64,000 nucleotides of DNA from Tetrapisispora phaffii CBS 4417 (GCF_000236905.1 NC_016520.1:806001-870000), one strand, 5' to 3'. Numbered from the stretch's first letter, positions 31,891-43,476 are shown. Translations and numbers: made by a program. Notes: generated from the letters alone by a model not told the origin.

Positions 31891-32683
31891 TATTGTATAC
31901 TTTGTGCTCTATCCAATTGATGTAATTTTTATTTTCATTGGACCATAAAGATAATAGAGAGGGTTATATCCACTAGCCATAAAATACATTAAAATATGAG
32001 GTTTATATACAATAATTGTAATAATATTTTATCTAAATAGAGTGAACTTTTTTTCGATGAGATTCGAACGTACTAATTCGAAAAAGGAAATCACAGTAGT
32101 CATAAAATTAATACTCTGTCAATTGCCTAATGAATTTATCTTGTAACCTCCGCAGTTACTATAAAATTTAAAAATCAATCTTACCTGCGTGTTTAATTCC
32201 TTGGCAACGTACATCAAAGACTCAAAATTTCATTTAAAGCATTTCGATTCAGCCACAGTTGCAATAAGTCAAAATATATCACAGATGCTGTAAATAATTT
32301 AAGAGTTTTTATTAAATTAAAAGGATATTAATATTTCAGATGAATAATATTTCGTGTCAAAGGTTGTAAAGATACGTGGTGGAAAATTAATAATAATTAG
32401 CAGAATGATTTTATATTAGTGTAAAATCTTATTTATCAAAGTTTCTAAACAAATTGTAGAGCAAGCAATAATTCCTTAGGAGTTCGCCATTGCTAGCTAA
32501 ATATAACTTCAATGAAAGTGAATCGATACTTTCAGTTATTTGTATTTATACAAAGGCGTACATAAAATAATATAAAAATAACTTATCACAGATAAGTTGA
32601 TTCCAGAAGTAAGTAAAGCATTGTATATAGTGGTATGTAGAGATCAAAAAGCTGAAAAGGTTGTACAATTCTATTTCTTTATA
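31891..32683. other. Intergenic MIS1 promoter / TEC1 3' flank
   Basis: About 790 bp. A GATTCGAAC sequence at about 32061 resembles a tRNA box B on the minus strand, but no T stem or cloverleaf can be drawn around it. No gene recognised. Confidence 0.5.
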
Positions 32684-34396
32684 TTAATTTGCGTTTGCAT
32701 TTGAATCTGGACCTTGGAATCTATGTGATCGTAGAACTGTTTGTGGAGGTGGAGACGAAATTTTGTATGATTCAACCATTTGCCTTATTCCATGATTTGA
32801 ATTATAAAATTGCTGGGATGTGGGTGCTGGTTGAAGCATTCTAAAATTCGAATAAGTTGGGGATACCATACCCTGTAATAGAAACGGTAACTGTTGTTGT
32901 TGATGTGGGTATACGATATTTGGTTGCGGCATTAACGGTAAAGAGGAAGCACTTGACAGAAATGATGGATATTGCACCAAGTAAGGTTGTGGTTGATTTT
33001 GTATTATAGAGATATTATAATTGCTATTCCCTGATGATCCAGATGAAGAAGCAGCAGGATTCATTTTCGTTTGTAATTGACCATTTGAGTAAGTAGTTGT
33101 AATTTTAGCAAAAGCTTGTCTGGCGCATGTCCCAGGTAAACTCTCATTAACTGTCATCTTATCTTCTATAAGCTGTCTTTGTTGTAATTTCACTTTTTTG
33201 GCAAGTTTTATCAGTGAACTTCTAGAAATCGAATCTTTTCCATTGGTTTTCATATGAGCTGGTTTTTTTATGCTACCAGTTTTAGATAACGTAGAGCTAT
33301 CATTTCTCATATCATTTGGTTGAGCAGATTTGTCTTGGTGTTCTTCCTCTTTAGGAGAATCATCTATAAAAACTTTTGAATAGTTAACTGATAAAACACA
33401 GGTGTAATCTTTCAGATTTTTATAAATCATTTTAGCATGTGAAAGTGCTGTAGAAGGTGAATACATTTTTGAATCATCACTAATAAGACCAACTTTGTCA
33501 TTGCTTAGAAAAGAGGAATCGTCAAGCTTCGATGTTAATGGAGTTATTAAATTTGAGTTGTTCAAATTATGTTTACCAAAATGATCTCCTCTTTCTTTTT
33601 CGATGTCCTTTATAATGTTTTCGAAAACAGTAAAAAAAGTATGTATTGTTTTTTCAGTTGGCTCAGCACCATTTTCTATCAAATTGTGCATTTCGGTTTC
33701 TAACCGATCTAATTTCAACTTTCCTTCAATTTTTGACTTAAATGCCTTTTTTAATACTTGGATATGTGATGATATTTGTTTCTTAGTTCTTACTTCTCCC
33801 GTTTTATGTTTTATGTACATAGAAATCAATTCATTTCTCCCATAATTTTTATCGAATATCTTTATCTTGTATGTACCGTTCTTCATTATGATTCTTAATG
33901 AATCTACAAAAGCATTTTCAATATTGGATGTCCATTTATCATTCCCATAAAGCGATGCTAGATTACTGACACTACTGTTCGAGCTAGTTTTCACAGTAGT
34001 ATCCGGAGTCAGATAAACATCAGTAGTCCTATTGAATCTATCTATGGAACAGGAGTTCGGCTGACTTAACTGTAGTCTGTTATTATTCACATTATGTTTT
34101 GTATTCTTTAAATTATTGAAAAACTCTTTATTTAATTTATCTGATTTTTCACCAATTCCTGTATTGAGTAATTCAATAGTTTTTAGAGAACTATCACTTT
34201 CGATTTCTTCATTTCTGTCATCAAGGCCATCCGTTTTGGTGTAGGTATTGACTGAAGTACTGGTTGTAAGTAGTGTCTCTTGGTTCACTGTATCTTTGTA
34301 CCGGAAAACATCATGGAGTGAACTCTGAACAACACCATCAATATTTGTATAGACATCAAATACTTTTATCTTGGAAATATCTTCTAACTCGGTCAT
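32684..34396 (-). CDS. TEC1: Tec1, TEA/ATTS-domain transcription factor
   Basis: Tec1 works with Ste12 at filamentation genes and Ty1 elements, and is the target of the Kss1/Fus3 MAPK branch. The TEA DNA-binding domain is clear at about residues 152-215 (KWTSNIENAFVDSLRIIM, then GRNELISMYIKHKTG and RTKKQISSHIQVLKK), with its third helix KKQISSHIQVL. The rest is low-complexity: an acidic/Ser/Thr N-terminus and a Gln/Pro/Ser/Asn-rich C-terminus (about 440-570), a likely activation region. At 570 residues it is longer than the S. cerevisiae protein of about 486, mostly outside the TEA domain. It follows MIS1 in the same order and orientation as YBR084W-YBR083W. Ste12-type motifs lie upstream. 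Confidence 0.93.
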   Translation of the reverse strand: MTELEDISKIKVFDVYTNIDGVVQSSLHDVFRYKDTVNQETLLTTSTSVNTYTKTDGLDDRNEEIESDSSLKTIELLNTGIGEKSDKLNKEFFNNLKNTKHNVNNNRLQLSQPNSCSIDRFNRTTDVYLTPDTTVKTSSNSSVSNLASLYGNDKWTSNIENAFVDSLRIIMKNGTYKIKIFDKNYGRNELISMYIKHKTGEVRTKKQISSHIQVLKKAFKSKIEGKLKLDRLETEMHNLIENGAEPTEKTIHTFFTVFENIIKDIEKERGDHFGKHNLNNSNLITPLTSKLDDSSFLSNDKVGLISDDSKMYSPSTALSHAKMIYKNLKDYTCVLSVNYSKVFIDDSPKEEEHQDKSAQPNDMRNDSSTLSKTGSIKKPAHMKTNGKDSISRSSLIKLAKKVKLQQRQLIEDKMTVNESLPGTCARQAFAKITTTYSNGQLQTKMNPAASSSGSSGNSNYNISIIQNQPQPYLVQYPSFLSSASSLPLMPQPNIVYPHQQQQLPFLLQGMVSPTYSNFRMLQPAPTSQQFYNSNHGIRQMVESYKISSPPPQTVLRSHRFQGPDSNANAN

Positions 34397-35814
34397 TTTA
34401 TTGCCTGCAGTTCTTAATATCTGTTGACTCTGAAAAGAATATTATGAAAATGTTATGGTAAGGTATCGGTTACTGTGTCACAGTAAAAAATGTATTTATT
34501 AATAATTTTTGTTTTGATACCATCTATATTTTCTATATTTATAAAATTTCAAAAAGTGAAATATTTCAGAACATTTATATGTACAAAGGCAGTTTAATGA
34601 TCTTGTGCAATCAACAATACTAAACAAATAGAAAATAAGAACGACTTTGATTTTTATTCAAACAAAAACAAAACCAATATATATATATATTGAACTTATG
34701 ATAGTTGATGAATTACGTTTACTGAAATAACAAGCTTACCAAAAATAGATCTAATACCGTGTACAGAATACGGTTTCGTGTTCTGTATTAACAAATTCCG
34801 ATAATTATGCAGGAGTAAATATGAAATAGCTCCTGAAATAGAAAAGTTATACCATATATGCATACATATTTATCTAAGAAATTGTATGTCTATGTTTCTT
34901 TTTAAAAGACCAATAGCAGATAAGTAGCTTTTAGAAATATCGACAACACATCTACCATACAAATATAAAATATCACATAGTTAGAACAATAACGCCGATT
35001 TAAAAACACTTCTTGTTCTATTAATATGCATGTGTGTATAGATATATCACATATATTGTAGCATTTGTAACGTCCAATAACGTTACGAACTGAACAAGAA
35101 CATAGACGTTAGATCTCGAGTATATTCTGAGATCAAATGTCCCCCACAGTAAATTAAAAGAGAAAGCAAAGCAACACAGAGAGATCCATGTATGTCCCAA
35201 TTGTTCCAAAAACCATAAACCTTCCTGCAAGTTCATCACTGGTGTATAACATTTAGTGTACATTTTGCGCACTGCAGAAATGTCTATTCTTACAATATTT
35301 CCTACAGACCTTTCTTCCCCAAAAATTATTTCTCTAAGTAACTTTGCAGTCTTCGGCTCTGGAAAGGTTGTTTCACATTTGGCTTCCATAATTTCCTAAT
35401 TTGGTACAACATCGGTTTTCACTGTTAAACAACCGAAGAATGTGTTACTCATTTAAAGTCTTACATCATAATGCGACAGCATAATTATTTCAATATTTAC
35501 ATTTTCTACTGTAACGTAAAATTACCATAGCGCTTAATTTTTCAGTTGCTCTAAGAGTGTGTATCAGGTTATGAATGAGAGGACCACTCATTGAAACATG
35601 TTTATTTATTTGCGTTGTATTGCATTGTATTGAACAAAAATTATTAGTTATATTGATATGGATATAGCTATCAATAATATCAAGAGATAAACACTACTAT
35701 CCATTGTTTATGAAAGTTAGTATATTTATTTGTATATATATTTTGGCGTTGGCCTTGAGAATGTTTTGATCTCGTTTCTCAATTTATGTTTTATCAAATT
35801 CCGAGAGGTTATCT
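34397..35814. promoter_or_regulatory. TEC1 promoter and MAK21 3' flank
   Basis: 1.4 kb, all of it upstream of TEC1. It contains two exact pheromone-response elements: TGTTTCA (reverse of TGAAACA) at 35369-35375, and TGAAACA at 35592-35598. They are 1.0 and 1.2 kb from the start, so the link to Ste12 is suggestive only. A 122-codon minus-strand ORF at 35021-35389 has no family features. No RNA gene found. Confidence 0.45.
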
Positions 35815-38800
35815 TTAATCTTCATCGGAATTTAGATATTGAGCATAATCTTCAGCAGATGCAAATAGTGGTAGTTTCTTAATTTCTTTCTTTCTATCTT
35901 GTTTTTTATTTGAGGTAGTTTCTTTAGGATCACTATTTTCGTGTTTACGTTTCATATTACCAGGTTTCTTTTGTTCAACTTCTTCTTCTTCTTCAGATGA
36001 TGATGATGAAATAATATCGTTCTCTTCATCACGGAAACTATAGAATTGTTCATCTTCATCTTCATCACTGGAGTCAAATTTACCTTCTTCGTTTACATCT
36101 TCAACAGCAGTAATGTCTTGGTTGAACATAGCCTCTAGCTCTTTGGCTTCGTTGTCAGAGATTTCACGTCCTTCTTCTTCATCATCATCAGACATACCTT
36201 CGATTGCACCGATATCTTCATCTTCGTTTTCACTGTCGGTGAAATCACTCATTGAAAGGTCTAGATCATCTTCACTATCTTCTTCAATATCAGGTCTAGA
36301 TTTCACTAGAGCATCCCAAATTTCTGTCTCATCTAGATCACTGTCTTCGTCAAAAGTGTCCCTCTTTGATGAATCTTTATTATGTTTTCTAATAGCACTC
36401 TTTTTATTCGAGAAATATTGATAGAAAAACTTTTCATCCGGTTTGATGTTGCTAACTTTAGTGTTTAACCAATCAATAGAATTCATTGGAGCCTCGCCAA
36501 CTCTGTCAATGTTATCGGTACTTTTCACTAATAAAGAATCATTGATTTGAGAACCACCAAATAGAGGTTGCATGATGGAACCACCTTTGGTAGTAGTTTT
36601 AGTCTTGGCATTTCTGTAAACAAATCTATCTAAGAAATGAGTAAGTGTGAATAGACCTAAATCTGGCTTGACAATCTCAATATTATCTTCATCGTTTTCA
36701 ATTTTATTGATATCTTCTTTTTTACTTTTGCTAGCATTTACGATAGCAGAAGCGTACGTTTGAACTGTAGGGTGGTAATGGTTCAAGAAATCTGTGATTT
36801 CCCATAAAGAAGCTTTATCAGCATTAGCGAACTTTGGATCACGCTTACGAGGATCATAAACTCTAACTTTCTTTTCAATGCTGGATTCTTCTTCGTTGTC
36901 ACTAGCATATTCATGGTCAACGATGGTATTTGTTAATAAATTCTTAATTTCTGGGAAGACTTTAATTAATTGGATTAATAAATATAAGAAACCGGCGATA
37001 GTACCAGCATTTAACCAATGTAAAGAAACTTGTAAAATTCTCTTAACAAATGCTTCAACTCTGGCAATATCACCTGTATCCCTCTTCAATGACTTGTAAA
37101 GTAAATTTAAATAGATACCTTGTTTTGAAGAAGAAATTAATCTTGGATCGAGTAAACTTTCGTAAAGAGTTTTGTAATATCTATCAGAGTTTAACTTAGC
37201 TTTGAAAGTAACTTGGTTAATTAAAACTAACGCTTGGATAGATGTATTGAAGTTGGAGGAATGTGTAATTTTGAATAAGGTATCTAAATGTGGTTCGTAA
37301 ACTGTAGATGCTAGTTGGGCAAATGGGAAAGAACGGTTGACACCTGTCAATAGAGCACTAAATAATTTAGAGTTCTTTTCGGAGATAACTTCTTCTTCAG
37401 TCTTTTGCTCATTCTTTACTGATTTGCCACCATTTTTACCTTTCTTGAAATTCTTCTTTCTCTTATTTTCATAACCTCTAGCATCACTTTTAACTTCAAT
37501 ATCTTTGTTTTCGGCATTATCTTTATCAGTATCAAGTAGGAATTTTTCAAATAAAGTGAAATAAGTTTTAATCAACTTATTAGCGACTTCATCTTCGAAT
37601 TTTCTTAAGATAGTTTGATTTAATGTAATAACGGCATAATAAGTTGCATGATAATCGGAGTTTGGTCTTAAGATTGTATCAACTATTGAATCAATAATAA
37701 CACTTTTCATATTTGGATGTGCCTGCTCTAGTTTCAATAATAAATGTGAAGTTTTAGAAGCAACTTTTGAATCGATATCACCTAATTTGTTAACACCTAA
37801 TTTCAACAAGTTAAATTCTTGTTCAGGTTTAGCACTAATGAAATCAAAGATATGGTTTAAGACTTGATTTCTTACATGAATAATTGGATCGTGGGATAAT
37901 TTTTCCAAAATTTCTAAAATGCTGAAAAAGGTTTTCTTTAAGTAATCTTCGAAGTAAAATATAGCCAATGTTCTATCATTCAAATTAGTTGATAAACCAG
38001 GTTGGTTTTTGAAATATCTTAGTTTTCTGTCTGGTAATAAACCGTTCAACAATAAATCTTTTAAAGCGTTTAAACTTTGCAAGACTGAATTTCTTGATTT
38101 TTTGTTGCAATAAGACATTAAAGTATCAATTGATTTTGTATTATGCAATGGAGCCTCTTGAATTAATAATGTGACAGCAGAAATTTTATCGTTTAATGTA
38201 CCATCTGATAAAATTTGAGACATGAACTTTCTTTGAGAAGAATCTTTCGAAAATTCTTGGTAGTAAGTTTGATTATCCTTTTCCAAGACTTGTTTACCTC
38301 TCTCTAGTAATTTTTCGATTTGTTCTTTGTTTAATTTGATGTAATCATTCTTGATATTTTTTTCAATCTTTGGATCCAATTCGACGTTATACCAAGCTGT
38401 TTCAATTGGCACGATTAATTTATCAGATCTGACCATATGTAGGTCTGCAACAAAGTCTTTGCTTTTAGAATTAGAGTTTTCCTTAGTTTCAGGTTCAGAT
38501 TCTTCTATTTCTTCATCTTCTTGTTCTTGTTCTTGTTCTTCTTCGTCTGATTCTGGTTCTTCCTCTTCAACTTGTTCTTCTTTGGTTGAACTAAGAGATT
38601 CTTCTTCTTCAACACCTTCTTGCACATGCTTATCCAAACCAATATTTTTCATAAATTTCTGTAAATCATCTTTGAACTCCTCTTCCTCTTCACCTTCATC
38701 CGCTCCAAATTCTTGTTCAGATAAATCATCATCTTGGTCATCACCAATTAATTCTAAATCCTTTTCAGAAGCACCCAGGGCCAAAGCTTCATGACGTAGC

Positions 38801-38931
38801 TCTTCATCTTCAATCTTATTTTCAGTTTTAAATGATTTTGTTGGTTTTTTATCCTTTTGTTTCATGTTTGAACTCTTAAGTTTCGATGAAACTTTTTCTT
38901 TCAAAGCAGATAAATCTACACTACCACTCAT
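35815..38931 (-). CDS. MAK21: Mak21/Noc1, 60S ribosome assembly factor
   Basis: Mak21 (Noc1) pairs with Noc2 on early pre-60S particles in the nucleolus. The 1038-residue product compares with about 1025 in yeast. A basic N-terminus is followed by an acidic tract (about 55-150). The helical CBF/Mak21 region has [20 protein letters not shown] near 260 and the CBF core near 620-740, including [16 protein letters not shown] and [20 protein letters not shown] second very acidic C-terminal part (about 870-1000) is followed by a Lys-rich end and a final acidic NSDED. It is YDR060W in S. cerevisiae next to UBC5; here it is divergent to the single UBC4/5 gene. PAC and RRPE motifs upstream fit its ribosome-biogenesis role. 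Confidence 0.94.
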   Translation of the reverse strand: MSGSVDLSALKEKVSSKLKSSNMKQKDKKPTKSFKTENKIEDEELRHEALALGASEKDLELIGDDQDDDLSEQEFGADEGEEEEEFKDDLQKFMKNIGLDKHVQEGVEEEESLSSTKEEQVEEEEPESDEEEQEQEQEDEEIEESEPETKENSNSKSKDFVADLHMVRSDKLIVPIETAWYNVELDPKIEKNIKNDYIKLNKEQIEKLLERGKQVLEKDNQTYYQEFSKDSSQRKFMSQILSDGTLNDKISAVTLLIQEAPLHNTKSIDTLMSYCNKKSRNSVLQSLNALKDLLLNGLLPDRKLRYFKNQPGLSTNLNDRTLAIFYFEDYLKKTFFSILEILEKLSHDPIIHVRNQVLNHIFDFISAKPEQEFNLLKLGVNKLGDIDSKVASKTSHLLLKLEQAHPNMKSVIIDSIVDTILRPNSDYHATYYAVITLNQTILRKFEDEVANKLIKTYFTLFEKFLLDTDKDNAENKDIEVKSDARGYENKRKKNFKKGKNGGKSVKNEQKTEEEVISEKNSKLFSALLTGVNRSFPFAQLASTVYEPHLDTLFKITHSSNFNTSIQALVLINQVTFKAKLNSDRYYKTLYESLLDPRLISSSKQGIYLNLLYKSLKRDTGDIARVEAFVKRILQVSLHWLNAGTIAGFLYLLIQLIKVFPEIKNLLTNTIVDHEYASDNEEESSIEKKVRVYDPRKRDPKFANADKASLWEITDFLNHYHPTVQTYASAIVNASKSKKEDINKIENDEDNIEIVKPDLGLFTLTHFLDRFVYRNAKTKTTTKGGSIMQPLFGGSQINDSLLVKSTDNIDRVGEAPMNSIDWLNTKVSNIKPDEKFFYQYFSNKKSAIRKHNKDSSKRDTFDEDSDLDETEIWDALVKSRPDIEEDSEDDLDLSMSDFTDSENEDEDIGAIEGMSDDDEEEGREISDNEAKELEAMFNQDITAVEDVNEEGKFDSSDEDEDEQFYSFRDEENDIISSSSSEEEEEVEQKKPGNMKRKHENSDPKETTSNKKQDRKKEIKKLPLFASAEDYAQYLNSDED

Positions 38932-39121
38932 TACTGTTTCTGATCTTCTTGTATGTACCTTTATATAGGCCTTTTGAAAGGAAGTTTAAATCTGGAATTA
39001 AAAAATAAACACATCAATGTACAAAAAGACTGACTATAGACTTATACCAAGATATATAAATCTTATCTTTTAATTTCATACTAATCATTCCATCATTTAT
39101 TCATAGTAATGATAAATTTTA

Positions 39122-39151
39122 GCTCATCGCAAAACTTATTAAACTCATCGC
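39122..39151 (-). promoter_or_regulatory. Two PAC elements
   Basis: GCTCATCGC at 39122-39130 (reverse complement GCGATGAGC) and CTCATCGC at 39144-39151 match the PAC motif bound by Pbf1/Pbf2 (Dot6/Tod6). They lie 190-220 bp upstream of MAK21, the typical place in ribosome-biogenesis genes. Confidence 0.75.
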
Positions 39152-39266
39152 CTAACCAAATTTTTTTTCCAGCATAAAAGAATATCTTAACTATGTAAAA
39201 GAACCCGCATTCTAACCTTACAAGACAATTTATTAATCTTGCTTACTAGTGGTTATTAACAATTAT

Positions 39267-39305
39267 AAAAAATTTTCTTAAATTTAAATTTTCTTAAAAA
39301 ATTTT
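39267..39305 (-). promoter_or_regulatory. Two RRPE-like elements
   Basis: AAAAATTTTC at 39268-39277 and AAAAAATTTTA at 39296-39305 match the core of the rRNA-processing element (RRPE, Stb3 site). They sit just beyond the PAC pair, and PAC plus RRPE is the usual ribosome-biogenesis combination. In AT-rich DNA the core alone is weak evidence; the pairing supports it. Confidence 0.5.
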
Positions 39306-39311
39306 ACATTT

Positions 39312-39318
39312 CGGGTAA
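39312..39318 (-). promoter_or_regulatory. Candidate Reb1 site
   Basis: CGGGTAA, the reverse complement of TTACCCG, between MAK21 and UBC4. The role is inferred from the motif. Confidence 0.4.
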
Positions 39319-40487
39319 CGCACACCCTAGATTAAAACCCATGACAATAAAAAGATCACAGACACAGATATCCCTGTTACCCTGTTTTCTATTGGTTCGA
39401 AAAAGTTTATACAAAAAACAAACAACAGATCGCTATGTACGTAAATATCTCAAGGGTTAAAAAACAAAAGGATCACAAGAATCACTTAGTCTCTAGTTTT
39501 GTGCGGTGGCAGTTACTGTGAAACAGTGAAACTAAAGATAGAAAACCAGCCCACTTAAGAGATTCCAAGAAAGTTATCTAAATATGTCTAGTTACTACTA
39601 CTATTATTATCTGAGTTTCTCAGTTTAAAACCATTAAGATCATGCAAGCCTTTCGCCATAAATATTTGGTAGAGAATCGTTTACATACTAAACACACTGA
39701 CCAACACCATATATGTACATACGGAACTACCGTATTGACAACTATCGTGTACGTGATATATGGTTGGCAGTGGTGTAACACTCTTCAACTTCTAATTCTC
39801 TACTTCCACGCCTTCATCCGTTCTTCTTCTGTCTTTGTGTTTATTTTATTATTTTTTGTGTTCCGGTCGTCACATTCTACGTACTTCTCATTGCAAAAAA
39901 AGCCATTGTCCTCAAATATTTCACTGTTTTTCAAAATTTCTTTCTACTTTTCGATGCAGAAACATTTCTATTCTTAAAAAACCGTTCGAGACCTCAATAT
40001 TACCACCACTCTAACTCTATATAAATATATATACATTACAATAGGCAACAGTTGTAAAACAAAAAAATAAAGCGATGGAAAGGAAAAGAAGCACCACGAA
40101 GTATAGAGAACCTGTACAATTACTAGCTATTCAAGATATTCAAGATATTTAATATTCAATAATACTAAAAGTGGTAGTATCTTACAGTTTTCAAATTATT
40201 TTCTTTTTTGTTCATCCTACTCTACTCTCTTTCTATTTATTTTTTTTGCTTGAAGTTAATTTTGCTAACTAATAATTTATTATAAAGAATTTAACTCAAT
40301 TTCTGACTAATGCGATTCTATTAGATAGATATATATATATATAGGGATTTTATTTTGTTATATATATATACATAGTTCTTTTTCTTAGTAATATTTAAAA
40401 CACTCTTATTTATATATTTGTATTTATCTTAACTCTACTAAGGCAAAAAAGTCTAAAACTAGAACTACATTAAGAAAACTAGAGATA

Positions 40488-41306
<819 letters not shown>

Positions 41307-41719
41307 TGATCTCTTTTATATAAAATCCTTTATTTTCAAAAAGGTTCTTCTTTTTGTCTTTTTAGTTAAGTAAATATAAATAAATAGAGAAAAAGAAAAG
41401 AAAAGAATGAATTATAGATTGATTTCAAGTCCACTTAATCACAGATAAGAATTTATGTAATGAAATTTAATTTTAGTGATCAAAATAGGTATTTAATGGT
41501 TGAAACATTAACTCTCCTACGTATTGCTTTAAACAAAGAAATATAATTATAAGATCAATTCTCTTTCTTACTAAAATTAAAAAAATCAGATAACTTTAAT
41601 AAGAGTAGCTATATTTATGCATTAGGCAAATTAAACTGAACTAATCATATTACACTTTGTTATATTTCTTTACAATGAATATATATATATCTTCTTATAG
41701 ACAGAAGATTAAAAAAATA
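41307..41719. other. Spacer UBC4 / tRNA-Asp
   Basis: About 410 bp of AT-rich sequence with the UBC4 3' end and, next to the tRNA, the Pol III terminator. Nothing else seen. Confidence 0.5.
41711..41717 (-). terminator. Pol III terminator of the tRNA pair
   Basis: Seven consecutive T on the minus strand, starting two bases after the 3' end of tRNA-Asp. There is no comparable T-run between the two tRNAs. Confidence 0.85.
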
Positions 41720-41791
41720 CTCCGGAACGGGGAATTGAACCCCGATCCCGCACGCGACAAGCGCGGATTCTAACCATTAAACTATCCCGGA
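41720..41791 (-). tRNA. tRNA-Asp (anticodon GTC)
   Basis: A 72-nt cloverleaf on the minus strand: acceptor TCCGGGA pairs with TTCCGGA before discriminator G. Box A is TAGTTTAATGG, the anticodon loop reads CTTGTCG, and box B is GGTTCAATTCC. The sequence is very close to yeast tRNA-Asp(GUC). No intron. It is the second gene of a tandem, starting 19 nt after tRNA-Arg. Confidence 0.96.
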
Positions 41792-41810
41792 TTGCATGAA
41801 AGAAAGCAAG

Positions 41811-41881
41811 CACTCACGAGGGGGTCGAACCCTCAATCTTCTGATTAGAAGTCAGACGCGTTGCCATTACGCCACGCGAGC
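41811..41881 (-). tRNA. tRNA-Arg (anticodon TCT)
   Basis: 71 nt on the minus strand: 5' acceptor GCTCGCG, box A GTGGCGTAATGG, anticodon loop CTTCTAA, box B GGTTCGACC. Nearly identical to yeast tRNA-Arg(UCU), which reads AGA. Relative to the yeast gene as I remember it (72 nt) one base is missing at the T-stem/acceptor junction. It is first in a tandem with tRNA-Asp. Confidence 0.93.
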
Positions 41882-42183
41882 TCAATTTCTTGGACTCACT
41901 CCACATTTATTGTTTGTAACAATGTTGAGGAGCAGCCAATCTCTGGCATTATAGTTAAAAATACTGTAACCCCAACTTTCTGAATAAGTAGTATGATACC
42001 AGTTGTTATTTTTTTAGAAAGATGTTATCGCAAGCCGAAAATAATGGGTGCCTGCAAGAATGCAGTTATATTAGTCAAATGAATAAATAGTACTTCAGAA
42101 CATTCAAGCTGTAGTACGAATCAAACATTTAGATAATTGAATTTAAATTATTACCTTAATAGTTGCCTTTTCAATAACACACA

Positions 42184-42627
42184 TGTTAGACAATAATAAA
42201 CCTAATGTTATATAATAAAATTGTATCAATACTATCATTTTGTCAGAATTATTGTAGTGTATGTGACAGAACTAAGTGTTTATGACACTTTGAGTCCAGA
42301 ACTAATAGATCACTTACTAATGGAAAGAAGGTCTAGAACAATCTTCCAAGTGGTAGGTGAAAATTTCTCACTACAATGTAAATGGCTACGCGATAAACAC
42401 AGATGTACAATACAGCACTAAAGATCTTAGGAGGATGAATGAACATGTGTACGTGTTCATTCAACTGTCAGTTCAACTCATATATAAGAGGGCTTCTAAC
42501 TCTATATAGAATAGTTTAAATACACTAATAAAGGACCAATCGATTATTTAACTATAAAGAAGATGGACTATACTAGAGCAACTGAAGTGGCTAATGACAC
42601 TAACTTAGATGTTGGAACTAACCAACA
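42184..42627 (+). mobile_element. Possible decayed LTR-retroelement remnant
   Basis: The stretch begins TGTTAG and ends CCAACA, near-complementary ends like yeast LTRs. It contains a TATATAAGAGGG promoter-like box at 42481-42492, followed about 70 bp later by a short ATG frame of 29 codons (42563-42652) that is interrupted by stops. It lies about 300 bp upstream of the tRNA-Arg, the usual target zone of Ty1/Ty4-type elements. There is no target-site duplication, no primer-binding site and no readable gag or pol, so this is weak. Confidence 0.25.
42436..42463. repeat. Perfect 10-bp inverted repeat
   Basis: TGAATGAACA (42436-42445) and TGTTCATTCA (42454-42463) around an 8-nt spacer, 17 bp before a TATATAA box. 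It could be a factor-binding palindrome in the promoter of the possible element. Confidence 0.85.
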
Positions 42628-43476
42628 TAAGCTTGTTTCTCCACACATTTAGTTCAGCAGAGTGTATAGAGAATGAAACCAAAGCCAATGTTCCTTCGCC
42701 AAATCACTAGTTTGGAAATAGGCTCAAAACTAAGATTTAAAATAATAAAATCTAAGCAAGCACTCTATTCAGAACCAAGCAATTGATCAACGATAGTTTC
42801 TTCTACATAGACTAGATTTGTCTAGTATTCCCAAAGCAAAACAATGAAGTGCAACAACCTTTAATTTCAATAATTTACCACAAGAATAGTGCTGTCATCC
42901 TGAAATCAATTAATTGTTCATTAATACAATTATATCTTAATTATTAATGAAATGACAAATCATTGCTTGTTAAATAATGTAGTATTTCTGGCTTCCACAA
43001 TGTTACAGATGATAGAAAAGTGTTCGTTTTTTAGTAATTTATAATCCTGCAAAGCGCCAGTTTACTTTTTCCTCGTATTACCAAAAGTTCTTCAATGAAC
43101 CAATATTTTATATAAACTGGAATTAAATCTACACATATTCGATAATTGTTATTATCGTTATATGTTAATAAGTTACGTTAAGAAACACTTTTGTCATTTA
43201 ATTACTTCAATGACATTTCGCACATTTATATATTCGCATTTTCAATTTTTAGGTTATTCGTGAAAATGAAAAACTGAAATTTATAAATTCAAAAATAAAA
43301 TCGTAAATAATAGAATAAGACTTTTAGACTTGTTCTCAAGCTTTGTTAAATAGTTACTTCATCAAAAAATAAATAACTTATACTATTGATAAGATTTCAG
43401 TGAGGTAATATATTAGTCGTTTTTAATTATTGAGTATTTCAATTCACCAGTGATAAACTACATCGTCTTAATATAT

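Larger units (their letters stand above)
38932..40487. other. Divergent region MAK21/UBC4
   Basis: 1.55 kb between the two starts, with PAC, RRPE and Reb1 motifs on the MAK21 side and a long T-rich leader with TATATA tracts (about 40330-40375) before UBC4. An ORF at 39642-39977 is Phe/Ser-rich T-tract translation without family features. No RNA gene found. Confidence 0.5.
41882..43476. other. Intergenic upstream of tRNAs and SPT7
   Basis: 1.6 kb without an intact gene. The middle (about 42184-42630) resembles a decayed LTR element; the right part is the SPT7 promoter, AT-rich, with no clear motif. Confidence 0.5.

Noticed and set aside
32041..32110. Possible tRNA from GATTCGAAC box B on the minus strand
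   Set aside because: The bases on each side of the would-be T loop do not pair, and no acceptor or anticodon arm can be drawn.
35021..35389. 122-codon minus-strand ORF between TEC1 and MAK21
   Set aside because: It starts with ATG, but the product has no family resemblance, has mixed hydrophobic and charged strings typical of random AT-rich DNA, and lies in the TEC1 promoter.
39642..39977. 111-codon ORF between MAK21 and UBC4
   Set aside because: Its second half is Phe/Ser/Leu-rich translation of T-rich DNA, with no conserved motif. It overlaps the UBC4 upstream region.
42221..42421. 66-codon ORF upstream of SPT7
   Set aside because: It starts without an ATG and has no resemblance to a known protein; at most part of a decayed element.
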